Assembly (NCBI GenBank): GCA_005883775.1
Contig: VBEU01000056.1
Location: forward strand, 1-41,468
Direction: 5' to 3'
Length of the DNA stretch: 41,468 bases
Origin: Chloroflexota bacterium
Lineage (GTDB): Bacteria; Chloroflexota; Limnocylindria; P2-11E
Below, piece after piece: positions 7,860 through 15,883 of the stretch. Both the position numbers and the translations under genes were made by a program. The notes under the pieces are model-generated. The model was not told where the DNA came from and did no database searches. It was given only the letters and a program-made list of their open reading frames with translations. Each line of letters opens with the position of its first letter. Position 1 is the stretch's first letter.

Positions 7860-9292
7860 CGGCGCACGAGGCCCGACTGCGAGAGTGTGAAGGCGAGGAA
7901 CACACCGATCGTGTAGAGCGGGACGAGGTTGGTCACGCTCCCGCCGAAAGCCGTCAGGATCAGGCCCGCCAGCAGGGCGAGCACGATGATCCCGAAGTTG
8001 AAGGCCAGGCGCGACCCGACGTCCGCAAAATGGCGTGGCATAAAGCGGTCGTTGGCGAGGACCGACGCCAAACGCGGGAACCCGGTGAATCCGGTATTCG
8101 CGGCCAGCAACAGGATGATGGCCGTCGTGACCTGAACGGCGTAGTAGAACGGTGTGCCCGCACCCACGATCGCACGGGTCATCATGCTGTTGACGGTCTC
8201 CTGCTCGTTCAGATCCGGCTGTATGCCGATGGTCGTGGTGAGGTACGTGATCGCGAGGAAGATGGTCGAGAAGATCGTCCCCATGAGTACGAGGGTGATC
8301 ACCGCATTCTTCCTCTCGGGACGGCGGAAGCTGGGGACGCCATTGGCGACGGCCTCGCTTCCGGTGAGGCCGACCGACCCTGACGCGAACGCGCGAAGGA
8401 CCAATAGCAGAGTCAGGGGCGCGGTCCCCTCCGACGGAAAGGGATTCGGTGGTGCGGCCGGAGCGGGCATGTCGCCCGTCGCGATCCGAAAGAGGCCGAA
8501 GCCCACGAGCCCGTACATCGCGATCATGTACGCGTAGGTTGGAGCCGCAAACAGCAATCCAGCTTCGCGCACACCGCGCAGGTTACCGATGACCAGCAGC
8601 GCGATGAGAACCAGACCAGCTACGACGCGGTAGTCGTGCAACTCAGGTACGAAGCTCGAGATCGCGGCAACGCCCGCGGCGGTCGAGACGGCGACGGTCA
8701 ACACGTAGTCGATGAGCAGAGCCGACGCGGCGACAAGACCGGCGATCACGCCGTGGTTCTCGCGGGCGACCAGATAGCTGCCACCGCCGTTGGGATATGC
8801 CCAGATCACCCGGGACTCCGAAAGAATGACGATCGCAAGAACGAAGACGACCGCGATCGCGATGGGCATCGTGAGCGACAGGGCAGCGACTCCGGCGAGG
8901 ACGAGGATGCGCATCGCTTCCTCGGTCGCGTAGGCCGACGACGAGATGTTGTCGGAGGCCAGGATCGGCAAACCGGTAGCGACGCTGACGCGCTCCTCGC
9001 CCTCGGCTTCAGTCTCGAGGCGTTTGCCGATGAGGAACCGTAAGGTCGCATCCCACGCACGCCCGAGCCGGCCGGTGCGTTCCATGGTCTCCTCGGTGGC
9101 GACCCACCGGCCTCCGTGACCGCGAAGCCCACTGCCGGTTGGCCGGACGATCCGGACGTAGCGGTCGCCGACGTGCCGTCCCGGTTTGCTTACCCGCTTT
9201 TCGAGTGAAGGCGACTCCGGTCGGTCATTCACGCTCGGTGGGTCGGGTGGTCGATCCTTGGGAGTGTCGTCCTCGCCTTCGTCGTCGGTCAC
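7676..9292 (-). CDS. Second KimA-type permease, membrane domain (C-terminus lost by deletion/frameshift)
   Basis: A 538-residue APC-superfamily permease, paralogous to the gene at 3624-5642. The order of motifs is the same: GDRYVRIVRP, IGKRLETEAEGEERVSVATG, ILASDNISSSAYATEE, YPNGGGSYLVA, LLIDYVLTVAVSTAAGVAAIS, GLTGSEAVANGVP, AANTGFTGFPRLASVLA. The transmembrane core looks complete to the last helix (TALLY), after which the frame reads SCRLRS and stops, while the C-terminal domain continues in another frame (see 7266-7859). If real, it is a KimA core without its regulatory domain; in Bacillus c-di-AMP inhibits KimA through that domain. The GTG start lies 1 base after the stop of the lipoprotein gene. 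It may be a pseudogene, a truncated active transporter or an assembly error. Confidence 0.82.
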   Translation of the reverse strand: MTDDEGEDDTPKDRPPDPPSVNDRPESPSLEKRVSKPGRHVGDRYVRIVRPTGSGLRGHGGRWVATEETMERTGRLGRAWDATLRFLIGKRLETEAEGEERVSVATGLPILASDNISSSAYATEEAMRILVLAGVAALSLTMPIAIAVVFVLAIVILSESRVIWAYPNGGGSYLVARENHGVIAGLVAASALLIDYVLTVAVSTAAGVAAISSFVPELHDYRVVAGLVLIALLVIGNLRGVREAGLLFAAPTYAYMIAMYGLVGFGLFRIATGDMPAPAAPPNPFPSEGTAPLTLLLVLRAFASGSVGLTGSEAVANGVPSFRRPERKNAVITLVLMGTIFSTIFLAITYLTTTIGIQPDLNEQETVNSMMTRAIVGAGTPFYYAVQVTTAIILLLAANTGFTGFPRLASVLANDRFMPRHFADVGSRLAFNFGIIVLALLAGLILTAFGGSVTNLVPLYTIGVFLAFTLSQSGLVRRWRRLRNRGWRVSMVINIFGTVVTGTVLLVVAYTKFLYGAWMVLVLIPLITALLYSCRLRS

Positions 9293-9293
9293 G

Positions 9294-9764
9294 TCAGGGT
9301 TGGGATTGTGGCACGGGACCGCGGGCCCGCTCTGCCGCCGATTGGTCGAGGAGCACGACCTCGCGGGCGGATGCGGCCGCCCGCCGGTCTATCGAGACAA
9401 GATGCGCGGGTGACGTCAGCACCTGGATGGTGAGTGCATCGGGCGGCGGCACCGTGAACATCGCGCGGACGGTGAGCGTGTTGCCGAAGCGATCTACCCG
9501 CGCAATGCGGATGTCATACCCGCCGGTGCGCTGCGAGCCGGCAAAGGCGGCGAGGTAGAAGCGGGTGGCGTCTGGGGTGGCAAGCCGACCAAGCCCGGTG
9601 AGTCCGAGATCGCTCGCGGCGACGACGCGGGGCCCGCCCTCGTACCCCGACTGCTGCGTAGCGCCGTGATCGGTGAACGGAATGTTCTGAGCGTCGGTCA
9701 CGTCTGCCCCCGGTCCACCGCACCCGATCGTGGCGACAAGCAGGAGCTCACAGGCCGAACGCAA
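9294..9764 (-). CDS. Putative lipoprotein with PrcB-like C-terminal domain
   Basis: A 156-residue exported protein. The start LLLVATIGCGG resembles a short lipoprotein signal with Cys at residue 15, although the signal is shorter than usual and the -3 residue (Thr) is not ideal. The region FAGSQRTGGYDIRIARVDRFGN ending in VLTSPAHLVSIDR fits the PrcB C-terminal domain, known from a protein that binds the PrtP protease complex in Treponema. The family match is by motif only. The TTG start lies inside the end of the metallophosphoesterase gene (17-base overlap), and the stop is directly followed by kimA2, so it is in the same gene train. A direct link to transport is not evident. Confidence 0.6.
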   Translation of the reverse strand: MRSACELLLVATIGCGGPGADVTDAQNIPFTDHGATQQSGYEGGPRVVAASDLGLTGLGRLATPDATRFYLAAFAGSQRTGGYDIRIARVDRFGNTLTVRAMFTVPPPDALTIQVLTSPAHLVSIDRRAAASAREVVLLDQSAAERARGPVPQSQP

Positions 9765-10464
9765 GGCGATCCGCGAAGATCGAGGGAAGGCCTCGTTCCC
9801 GGATCCGGCGCTGCGTCTCGTCCAACCGATACGGTGAACGATGGAAGGTCACCGTGCCCGGCGCAAGGTCCAAGACCGCGTACGCGGCACGCGGATCTCC
9901 ATCGCGTGGCTGACCCACGCTGCCAGGGTTCACAAACGCGCGGGGGGCGAGCGCGTAGGGAGTGTCGTACCTCACGCGGCCGGGCTGTCCCTTGGCGTCG
10001 CCCCGGAAGAGCGAGGGGACGTGGGTATGGCCGGCGCAGCAGTGCGATGTGCTCGCAAGCCCGAGCGAAGCGGCCGCGCTCCTTGGATTCGTGACGTACT
10101 CCCACAGCGGATCGCGGAGGCTTCCGTGGCACAACGTCACGTCGCTCGTCTCGAGCGTGCGCGGAAGAGCCGCCAGCATGTCGCGCTCGGCCGAGGAGAG
10201 CCAGCTCTGATGCATCTTCGCGGCGACAGCTGCCGGCGGATTGAAGAAGTCGAGATCCTCGCCCCTGGCGACCGCTCGGTCGTGATTGCCCGCGACGATC
10301 GTGGCCTTCCGCTCGACGAGCAGCGCGAGGACGTCGGAGGGGTCAGGGCCGTAGCCGACCGTGTCGCCGCAGACCCAAAGAGCGTCGACCGGTCCCATCT
10401 GCGCGAGCACGGCCTCGAGCGCGACGAGGTTGGCGTGCACGTCGCTGATGAGGCCGACCTTCAC
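9748..10464 (-). CDS. Calcineurin-like metallophosphoesterase (YfcE/MJ0936 type)
   Basis: A 238-residue two-metal phosphoesterase. It shows the full motif set: DVHAN near residue 8, GDTVGYGPDP near 33, GNHD near 59, CHGS near 113 and GHTHVP near 145. Together these build the dinuclear metal site. The compact length and DVHANLVALEAVL start match the YfcE/MJ0936 group of phosphodiesterases, whose natural substrates are often unknown. The GTG start overlaps the stop of the HisA-like gene as GTGA, and the C-terminus overlaps the lipoprotein start, so it is translationally coupled on both sides. Confidence 0.92.
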   Translation of the reverse strand: MKVGLISDVHANLVALEAVLAQMGPVDALWVCGDTVGYGPDPSDVLALLVERKATIVAGNHDRAVARGEDLDFFNPPAAVAAKMHQSWLSSAERDMLAALPRTLETSDVTLCHGSLRDPLWEYVTNPRSAAASLGLASTSHCCAGHTHVPSLFRGDAKGQPGRVRYDTPYALAPRAFVNPGSVGQPRDGDPRAAYAVLDLAPGTVTFHRSPYRLDETQRRIRERGLPSIFADRLAFGL

Positions 10465-11165
10465 GCCTTCGACGCCTGCTGCGCAGCGCGGATCGTGAAC
10501 CGCTTCTCAGCGAGGGCGCGACCGATCACGACCGATGAGACGCCACGCGATGCGAGCGCGCGAATGTCGTCGAGGTCGCGGACGCCGCCACCGGCATGCA
10601 GCGCAACGCGGTCGCGGACCACCCCTCGCACCGCATCGACCAAGGCGAGAGGTGGGCCCGCGAGCCGACCTTCCGCCGTCAGATCGATGAGATACAGGCC
10701 GCGCACGCCGGCGAGCAGTGCGGCGCGCGCCGCCGCGAGCGCGCCCCGTCCGGTCGCGACCGCGACCAGACCCGGATCACCGCCGCGTGGTGCGAGGAAT
10801 CCGGCGCGCGCCTCGATCTCGACGATGCCGCGATCGCCGAGCGCGGCGATCTCTCTCAGGAGCTCGTCGTCGCCGAACACGGCGCTCGAGAAGAGCACTC
10901 CCGCGAATCCGCGATCGATCGCCCGGCGCGCCTCGCCCACCCGCGAGATGCCGCCCGCCAGACGGCAGGGCACACCCGCGGTGCGCGCGATCCCCGCGAG
11001 GAGCTCGAGATTTGTCGACTCCCCGGTCTCCGCGCGATCCAGGTCGACGAAGTGCAGCTCCTCGGCACCCTCGACGACCAGATCCCGCGCTCGCGCGACA
11101 ACGGTCTGTCCCAAACCGTCGGAGAGTCGCGCGGCGCGGACGTCGAGTGACGGCACGATCACCAT
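10461..11165 (-). CDS. Divergent HisA-like TIM barrel
   Basis: A 234-residue protein with the HisA fold: VIVPSLDV at the first strand, EELHFVDLDRAETG, GGISRVGEARRAIDRG, YLIDLTAEGRLAGPPL, AGGGVRDLDDIRAL and SSVVIGRALAEKRFT. HisA isomerises ProFAR to PRFAR in histidine synthesis. Two features argue for a changed role: the loop after strand 1 (normally DGKVVRLxQGD) is shortened, and the second catalytic Asp (LDxR, about Asp127-130) aligns with Glu in IVEIEARAG. No other his gene is nearby. The ATG at 11165 is chosen because the family begins there and it overlaps the rsmG stop by 7 bases; the ORF-track start at 11366 lies inside rsmG. It may still be the only HisA of the organism. Confidence 0.75.
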   Translation of the reverse strand: MVIVPSLDVRAARLSDGLGQTVVARARDLVVEGAEELHFVDLDRAETGESTNLELLAGIARTAGVPCRLAGGISRVGEARRAIDRGFAGVLFSSAVFGDDELLREIAALGDRGIVEIEARAGFLAPRGGDPGLVAVATGRGALAAARAALLAGVRGLYLIDLTAEGRLAGPPLALVDAVRGVVRDRVALHAGGGVRDLDDIRALASRGVSSVVIGRALAEKRFTIRAAQQASKA

Positions 11166-11800
11166 GGGTGGCGCTTGGCTTCGGCCGGGGAGCGGGGGTA
11201 GCGCGACGGCGTGGCGCGCAGCTTCCGAATGACGACGAGCGATCGGCCCGGCAGCACCGCGCCGAGCCCGAGCTCCGCGGTCGGCGTGATCTTCACGATC
11301 TCGCCGCCGACGGCCGCACATGCTTTTTTCGCGCCGGCGAGCTCCGCGTCGAGCCTGCCTTTCCACGCGATCGCGTCGCCACCGATCCGAAGGAAAGGGA
11401 GGAGGTACTCGACGATCGCGCCGAGCGTACCGACAGCCCGCGCCGTCCCGACGTCGTAACGTTCGCGCCGCGCGTGCGCGAGCGCTTCCGCGCGTTCGTT
11501 CCTCACCTCGACACTGTCGAGCGCGAGTGTGCTCGTGACCTCTTCGAGAAAGCGGGCCTTCTTGCCCATCGACTCGACGAGCGTGAGGCTGGTTCCGGGG
11601 AACACCAGACGCAGGGCGATACCTGGGAATCCGGCACCGCTACCGATGTCGATGATCCGCTCGCGGCCGCTCCATTTGCGCACTCCGACGGCGGTGAACG
11701 AGTCCAGGAAATGTTTGGTCGCAATGTCGGCCGGCGTTGTGATCGCAGTGAGGTTCGTCGTCGTATTGCGTTCGATGAGGAGATCCTCGCTGGACGGCAC
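11159..11800 (-). CDS. rsmG: 16S rRNA (guanine527-N7)-methyltransferase RsmG
   Basis: A 213-residue SAM-dependent methyltransferase. NLTAITTPADIATKHFLDS is the RsmG signature near the N-terminus, and IDIGSGAGFPGIALRLVFP is the SAM-binding loop. LVESMGKKARFLEEV and YDVGTARAVGTL follow, typical of GidB/RsmG. It methylates G527 in the 530 loop of 16S rRNA, and loss of it gives low-level streptomycin resistance. The N-terminus is some 25 residues shorter than usual, because the only start is GTG at 11800; upstream in frame there is no other. It is first in a coupled set rsmG, hisA-like, phosphoesterase, lipoprotein, and is divergent from the cupredoxin gene with only 12 bases between starts. Confidence 0.93.
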   Translation of the reverse strand: MPSSEDLLIERNTTTNLTAITTPADIATKHFLDSFTAVGVRKWSGRERIIDIGSGAGFPGIALRLVFPGTSLTLVESMGKKARFLEEVTSTLALDSVEVRNERAEALAHARRERYDVGTARAVGTLGAIVEYLLPFLRIGGDAIAWKGRLDAELAGAKKACAAVGGEIVKITPTAELGLGAVLPGRSLVVIRKLRATPSRYPRSPAEAKRHPW

Positions 11801-11812
11801 GGGCCGTAAAGT

Positions 11813-12463
11813 ATGGCCGTGAGGCGCGCCGTGGTCGTCTGGGCCGCGGCCGTTGTGATCTCGTGCGGATTGCTCGCCCTGCCGCTGATCGCGCTTGCCG
11901 CCACGAGCTCGGTGAACATCCAGGGCTCAGCGTTCGTCCCTCCGACGACCACGGTGCGCGTCGGCGACACGGTGTCGTGGACCAACCGCGACGCGTTCAG
12001 CCACACGTCCACATCGGACACGGGGGCCTGGAACTCCGACGTGATCAGAGCCGGGAGCTCGTTCTCGTTCACGTTCAGGGCCGCGGGGACGTTCGCATAT
12101 CACTGCGCGATCCATGCATTCATGCACGGCACGATCGAGGTCCAGGCGGTGACCACGCCACAGCCGACCGCACCACCCACGGCGCCGCCAACCCCCGTAC
12201 GCACCGCGCCGCCGACGATCGCGCCCACGGCCCCGCCGACGCCCGCGCCGACCGAAGCTCCGACTCCGCAGCCGACGAGCGCGACGCCGTCACCGGCTGC
12301 CACGTCTTCCGAGACCGCATCTCCATCGCCGAGCGCGGCCGCCGCGCAGCTCACGCCCGCTCCGAACGCGAGCGGTGGAGTCGCACCACTCCTCATCGGC
12401 GCCGCCGCGCTCGCCGTTGTCGTTCTCGGCGCGATCGCGCTCTTCCTCGCGCGGCGCTCCTAG
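11813..12463 (+). CDS. Exported cupredoxin with Pro/Thr linker and C-terminal anchor
   Basis: A 216-residue envelope protein. Residues 1-30 are a signal peptide (VVISCGLLALPLIALAATS). Residues 33-110 form a plastocyanin-like domain with type 1 copper ligands: His in DAFSHTST and the C-terminal cluster YHCAIHAFM, giving Cys, His and Met. Residues 115-190 are a linker of repeated APPT/PTP units, and residues 193-214 a membrane helix followed by RRS, so the cupredoxin is tethered to the membrane outside the cell. A role in electron transfer or copper handling is likely; partners are not seen. The ATG at 11813 lies 12 bases from the divergent rsmG start. Confidence 0.88.
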   Translation: MAVRRAVVVWAAAVVISCGLLALPLIALAATSSVNIQGSAFVPPTTTVRVGDTVSWTNRDAFSHTSTSDTGAWNSDVIRAGSSFSFTFRAAGTFAYHCAIHAFMHGTIEVQAVTTPQPTAPPTAPPTPVRTAPPTIAPTAPPTPAPTEAPTPQPTSATPSPAATSSETASPSPSAAAAQLTPAPNASGGVAPLLIGAAALAVVVLGAIALFLARRS

Positions 12464-12469
12464 CGCGAC

Positions 12470-12483
12470 CGCTCGAAAGAGCG
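12470..12483 (+). terminator. Small GNRA hairpin after the cupredoxin gene
   Basis: CGCTC and GAGCG pair across a GAAA tetraloop 7 bases after the cupredoxin stop. The stem is only 5 bp and no T-run follows, so it is at best a weak terminator or processing element between the cupredoxin and hpt genes. Confidence 0.25.
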
Positions 12484-12523
12484 TCTGCCCCGCTCGCCCG
12501 ATGACCTGCGACAATTGGTCCTG

Positions 12524-13093
12524 ATGACCGTCGTGGCGCGCACTGGGCAGAGCGACGACGTGGCCGAGATCCTCGTCACCGCCGAGCAGATCGCCGCGAA
12601 GGTCCGGGAGCTCGGCGCCCGCATCGCGACGGATTACCAGAGCAAGGACCTCGTGCTCGTCTCCATCCTCAAAGGTGCGCTCCCGTTCCTCGCCGACCTC
12701 ATGCGCGCGACGCCGATACCGCTCTCGCTCGACTTCCTCGAGGTGTCGTCGTACGGCGCGGGCACTGAATCGACCGGAGCGGTCCGGATCCTGAAGGACC
12801 TCGCGAACCCCATCGAGGGCAGGCACGTGCTGGTCGTCGAGGACATCCTCGACACGGGCCACACGCTCTCCTACGTCTTCGATCACCTTCGAGCGCAGCG
12901 GCCCGAGTCGGTCCGCCTCTGCGTGCTCCTCGACAAGCCCGCACGCCGCGTGATCCCGATCGAGATCGACTACCGCGGCTTCGAGATCGCCGACAAGTTC
13001 GTCGTCGGCTACGGGCTTGACTACGCCGAGCACTATCGGAACCTGCCGTTCGTCGGTGTGCTCAAGCCGGAGGTGTACGCGAGGAGATCGTGA
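12524..13093 (+). CDS. hpt: Hypoxanthine phosphoribosyltransferase
   Basis: A 189-residue purine salvage enzyme that converts hypoxanthine or guanine with PRPP to IMP or GMP. LVLVSILKGALPFLADL, the flexible loop SSYGAGTESTG, the PRPP motif VLVVEDILDTGHTL and FVVGYGLDYAEHYRNLP at the C-terminus all match bacterial Hpt. I choose ATG 12524 (MTVVARTG) over the TTG at 12515 given by the ORF track; neither has a clear ribosome-binding site. In many bacteria hpt lies next to tilS or ftsH, which are absent here. Its TGA overlaps the start of the SpoIID fusion gene by 4 bases, so the two are probably co-transcribed. Confidence 0.94.
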   Translation: MTVVARTGQSDDVAEILVTAEQIAAKVRELGARIATDYQSKDLVLVSILKGALPFLADLMRATPIPLSLDFLEVSSYGAGTESTGAVRILKDLANPIEGRHVLVVEDILDTGHTLSYVFDHLRAQRPESVRLCVLLDKPARRVIPIEIDYRGFEIADKFVVGYGLDYAEHYRNLPFVGVLKPEVYARRS

Positions 13094-15579
13094 TGATCTG
13101 GCTCGCGCGGATCGTCATCGTCGCGCTGCTCTTTGCCGCGATACCGCAACGCGCCGCCGCGAGCTCGCCACTCGCCCCGCTGCCGGCAACGATACGTGTG
13201 AACATTTCCCTTCTCGGTACGAGCTACGCGAAGATCGGCTCCACGGGATCGTTGAGTGTCACGCGAGACGACGGCGCGGTGCTCTACCAGGGCCCGAAAT
13301 ACACGATCGCGCGGCGCGGTGTGCGCCGGCTTGCCGATCCGACCCAGACCGCGGTCAGCGTCCGCGACCCCGACGAGCGGCGCAGCCTTGCGCAGCAGTT
13401 CCGCCAGGCGCGCCTCCGCGCGCAGGTCGAGGACATTCCGATCGTGACCATCCCGTTCGAGTTCGCGATCGAGGGCGATGGCTCGGACCCACTCGCGGCG
13501 CCGCTTTTCTCGGCGCCACAGATCACGCCACTCCACTACATAGCGAGCGGCGGGCTTCTCACGTTCAACGGGCGCGCGTATCGCGGCACGCTGGACCTCA
13601 CTCGCGATGACGACGGTGACATGATCGTGGTGAACCAGGTCGACACGGCCGCGTACCTGGCGTCGGTCGTCGGGTCCGAGGAGCCCACGACCTGGATGCC
13701 GGAGGCGCTCGCGGCGCAGGCCATCGCGGCGCGCACATACCTCTCGACCCACCTGGCGCGCCACGACAACTACGACCTCGAAGGCGACACGCGCGACCAG
13801 GAGTACGACGGCCTCGCCGGCGAGTCGACCTCGACGGTCAGGGCCGTCGACCGGACCGCGGGCATGATCGCCACGTACGGCGGCCGCCCGATCGAGGCGC
13901 TCTATTCCGCGAACGCGGGCGGCATCACCGAAGATAGCGAGAACGTCTACGCGAACGCGCTGCCGTATCTCCGCTCGGTCCCGTCGCCGGCCGACGACAT
14001 CGCGAAGGCCTCATCGTGGGGTCACACGAGCTGGGAGTGGACGACGGAGTTCACGGCGCCGCAGCTCCGCAGCTACATCGGCGCGCGCGGCATCGACGTT
14101 GGGGACCCGCAACGGATCGACATCACGGGAGTGACCGCGACCGGACGCGTGACCTCAGCGAAGGTCATCGGGTCGACGGGAACGCGCGACATCGGCAAGG
14201 ATCGGGCGCGGTATTATTTCGGCCTCCGCAGCACGCTCTTCACCGTCGCGACGCGTCCCGAAGAGACCGAGTACGTCGAGGCCGCGAACGCCGATCGCGT
14301 ACGTCAGCTCGACCTTCTCGGCGCGTCCATCGAGCGGACGTTCACGGTAAGCGTCAAGGATCCCGACCGCACGATCCACACGCTCCGCGTCCTCGGGTGG
14401 CAATACCGCCTTCCGGCTCGTTTCGTGTTCACCGGCAAGGGATACGGACATGGTGTTGGAATGTCGCAGTGGGGCGCTCAGGGAATGGCACTCGGCGGCA
14501 AGTCGGCGGAGGAGATCCTGAAGCACTACTACCCCGCGGGCGCGCTCCTGGCGGTCGCGGCCTGGGCCATCGCGTTCCTGACCTGGTCCAGCGAGCCCGC
14601 CGGATATGACTTCGTCGCGCTGTATTCGGCCGCACGACTCGTCGCGACGGGCGCGGCTTCGTCGGTGACCGACGCCGACGCGCTGCTCGCGATGGAGCAC
14701 GCGACCCTGCCCCAGCGCACGGTCCTGCTCAACGACCCCAACCCCCCGGCACTCGCGCTGCTCATGGCGCCGCTCGGTGCCCTGCCCCTCGTGCCCGCCT
14801 ACGCGATCTGGGCGGCGCTCGGCGCGGCGGCCCTGGCGACGGCGGCATATCTGCTCGGCCGGCTCGCAGATCCGCGGCAGCGCACGCGCCTTCTCCCGTT
14901 CGCCATCCTCGCCCCGCCTTCACTCATCGCGCTCGCCGAAGGACAGACGACGCCGTTCGTGCTGCTCGCGGTCGCGGCGTCGCTCCGGACGCCGCCGCTC
15001 TGGTCGGGAGCGCTCCTCGGTCTTGCCGCATTCCGCCCGCAGCTTCTACCGCTCTTCGCGCTGGTCGCGCTGACCGAGCGTCGTCGCGCGATCGGGCTCC
15101 TCGCGATGACCGTCGGCGTCGCCCTCGTGTCGCTCGCAACCGTCGGCTTCGAGGGAATGGCGCGCTACCCCGATCTGCTCACGCGGATCGCCACCGAGCT
15201 CCGCCCGGGCGAGCTGGGCCTCGCTGCGCTCGTGCGCCGAGTCGCAGGAGGCGAGGACCTGGTCTTGAACACCGCGCTCGCCGCTGTGATCTACGCGCTC
15301 GGCGCGATCGTCGTGCTCGCGCGCTCGCGGATGTTCACGACGCGCGCTGTCGATGCGTCGACCTGGTCGATCCTCGCGGCGCCGCACGCGCTCCTGCACG
15401 ACGGCGTCATGGCATATCCCGCAGTGGCGCGAGCCGCGACAACGACAGGCACGACCCTTCTCTGGGTCGGCTCGGGCATCGCCGTCGCGTTGATCCAACA
15501 GGCGGGAATTCCGGTCGCGCCGCTGTGGCTGCTCGCTTTGTGGCTCTCAGCCGCGAATGTGGCGGATACCGTCGATTAG
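13090..15579 (+). CDS. Fusion of a SpoIID/LytB-type domain and a GT87 (DUF2029)-type membrane protein
   Basis: An 829-residue protein. A signal sequence (residues 1-24) is followed by a SpoIID region: VVGSEEPTTWMPEALAAQAIAARTYL near 197 has the conserved Glu of SpoIID lytic transglycosylases, and the domain ends GKGYGHGVGMSQWGAQGMA and EEILKHYYP near 480. The protein then runs without a break into ALLAVAAWAIAFLTW and the GT87-like core EPAGYDFVALYSAARLVATG, with about nine helices to the end. SpoIID domains cut denuded glycan strands; GT87 proteins are polyprenyl-phosphate-dependent glycosyltransferases. Normal members of both families are separate proteins, and the join falls exactly at the family ends, as if the intergenic part had been lost. 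Its TAG overlaps the convergent stop at 15576. Confidence 0.83.
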   Translation: MMIWLARIVIVALLFAAIPQRAAASSPLAPLPATIRVNISLLGTSYAKIGSTGSLSVTRDDGAVLYQGPKYTIARRGVRRLADPTQTAVSVRDPDERRSLAQQFRQARLRAQVEDIPIVTIPFEFAIEGDGSDPLAAPLFSAPQITPLHYIASGGLLTFNGRAYRGTLDLTRDDDGDMIVVNQVDTAAYLASVVGSEEPTTWMPEALAAQAIAARTYLSTHLARHDNYDLEGDTRDQEYDGLAGESTSTVRAVDRTAGMIATYGGRPIEALYSANAGGITEDSENVYANALPYLRSVPSPADDIAKASSWGHTSWEWTTEFTAPQLRSYIGARGIDVGDPQRIDITGVTATGRVTSAKVIGSTGTRDIGKDRARYYFGLRSTLFTVATRPEETEYVEAANADRVRQLDLLGASIERTFTVSVKDPDRTIHTLRVLGWQYRLPARFVFTGKGYGHGVGMSQWGAQGMALGGKSAEEILKHYYPAGALLAVAAWAIAFLTWSSEPAGYDFVALYSAARLVATGAASSVTDADALLAMEHATLPQRTVLLNDPNPPALALLMAPLGALPLVPAYAIWAALGAAALATAAYLLGRLADPRQRTRLLPFAILAPPSLIALAEGQTTPFVLLAVAASLRTPPLWSGALLGLAAFRPQLLPLFALVALTERRRAIGLLAMTVGVALVSLATVGFEGMARYPDLLTRIATELRPGELGLAALVRRVAGGEDLVLNTALAAVIYALGAIVVLARSRMFTTRAVDASTWSILAAPHALLHDGVMAYPAVARAATTTGTTLLWVGSGIAVALIQQAGIPVAPLWLLALWLSAANVADTVD

Positions 15580-15854
15580 TCCTCGTCGCTTCGGTTTCGC
15601 TCTGTTATTCGTCGGAGCTGCCGTATCGGGTCCCAGCCGGATGGTGGTCGCCTGCTGGGGGAGAACCACGGATAGCCAGCTGCCATCCACTTTTCACGCA
15701 GGACTAGGTATCGGGCGGGCCGCGCAAGTACGTCCCCGCCCGCGGCGTCCTCGTATCCGAAGTGCGTTCCACACGATGAGCAGATTTCGAACGAGCCTGA
15801 GTCGCCGCGCCATGGTGGCTGCCTGAGGTCCGGGTAGCCACAGACCGGGCACAC
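15576..15854 (-). CDS. Small zinc-ribbon (CPxCG) protein
   Basis: About 92 residues. CPVCGYPDLRQPPW and, 20 residues on, ICSSCGTHFGYED give two CxxC pairs that should bind one zinc. The rest (LREKWMAAGYPWFSP) resembles small uncharacterised CPCC-type proteins; no function is known. The ORF track starts at 15986, but that part overlaps the DinB gene. The GTG at 15854 places the first CxxC at the N-terminus as in related proteins and is my choice; a start slightly upstream is possible. It is last in the minus-strand gene train and overlaps the convergent fusion gene by 4 bases at the stops. Confidence 0.6.
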   Translation of the reverse strand: MCPVCGYPDLRQPPWRGDSGSFEICSSCGTHFGYEDAAGGDVLARPARYLVLREKWMAAGYPWFSPSRRPPSGWDPIRQLRRITERNRSDED

Positions 15855-15883
15855 GTGGCTTGGCCGATCGAACGCCAGGGCGA

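Noticed and set aside
10461-11165. Part of a histidine biosynthesis operon
   Set aside because: Neighbours are rsmG and a phosphoesterase; no other his gene is present and catalytic residues differ.
12160-12350. Tandem repeat or minisatellite in the cupredoxin gene
   Set aside because: It is the coding sequence of the Pro/Thr linker; the repeats are irregular and explained by protein composition.
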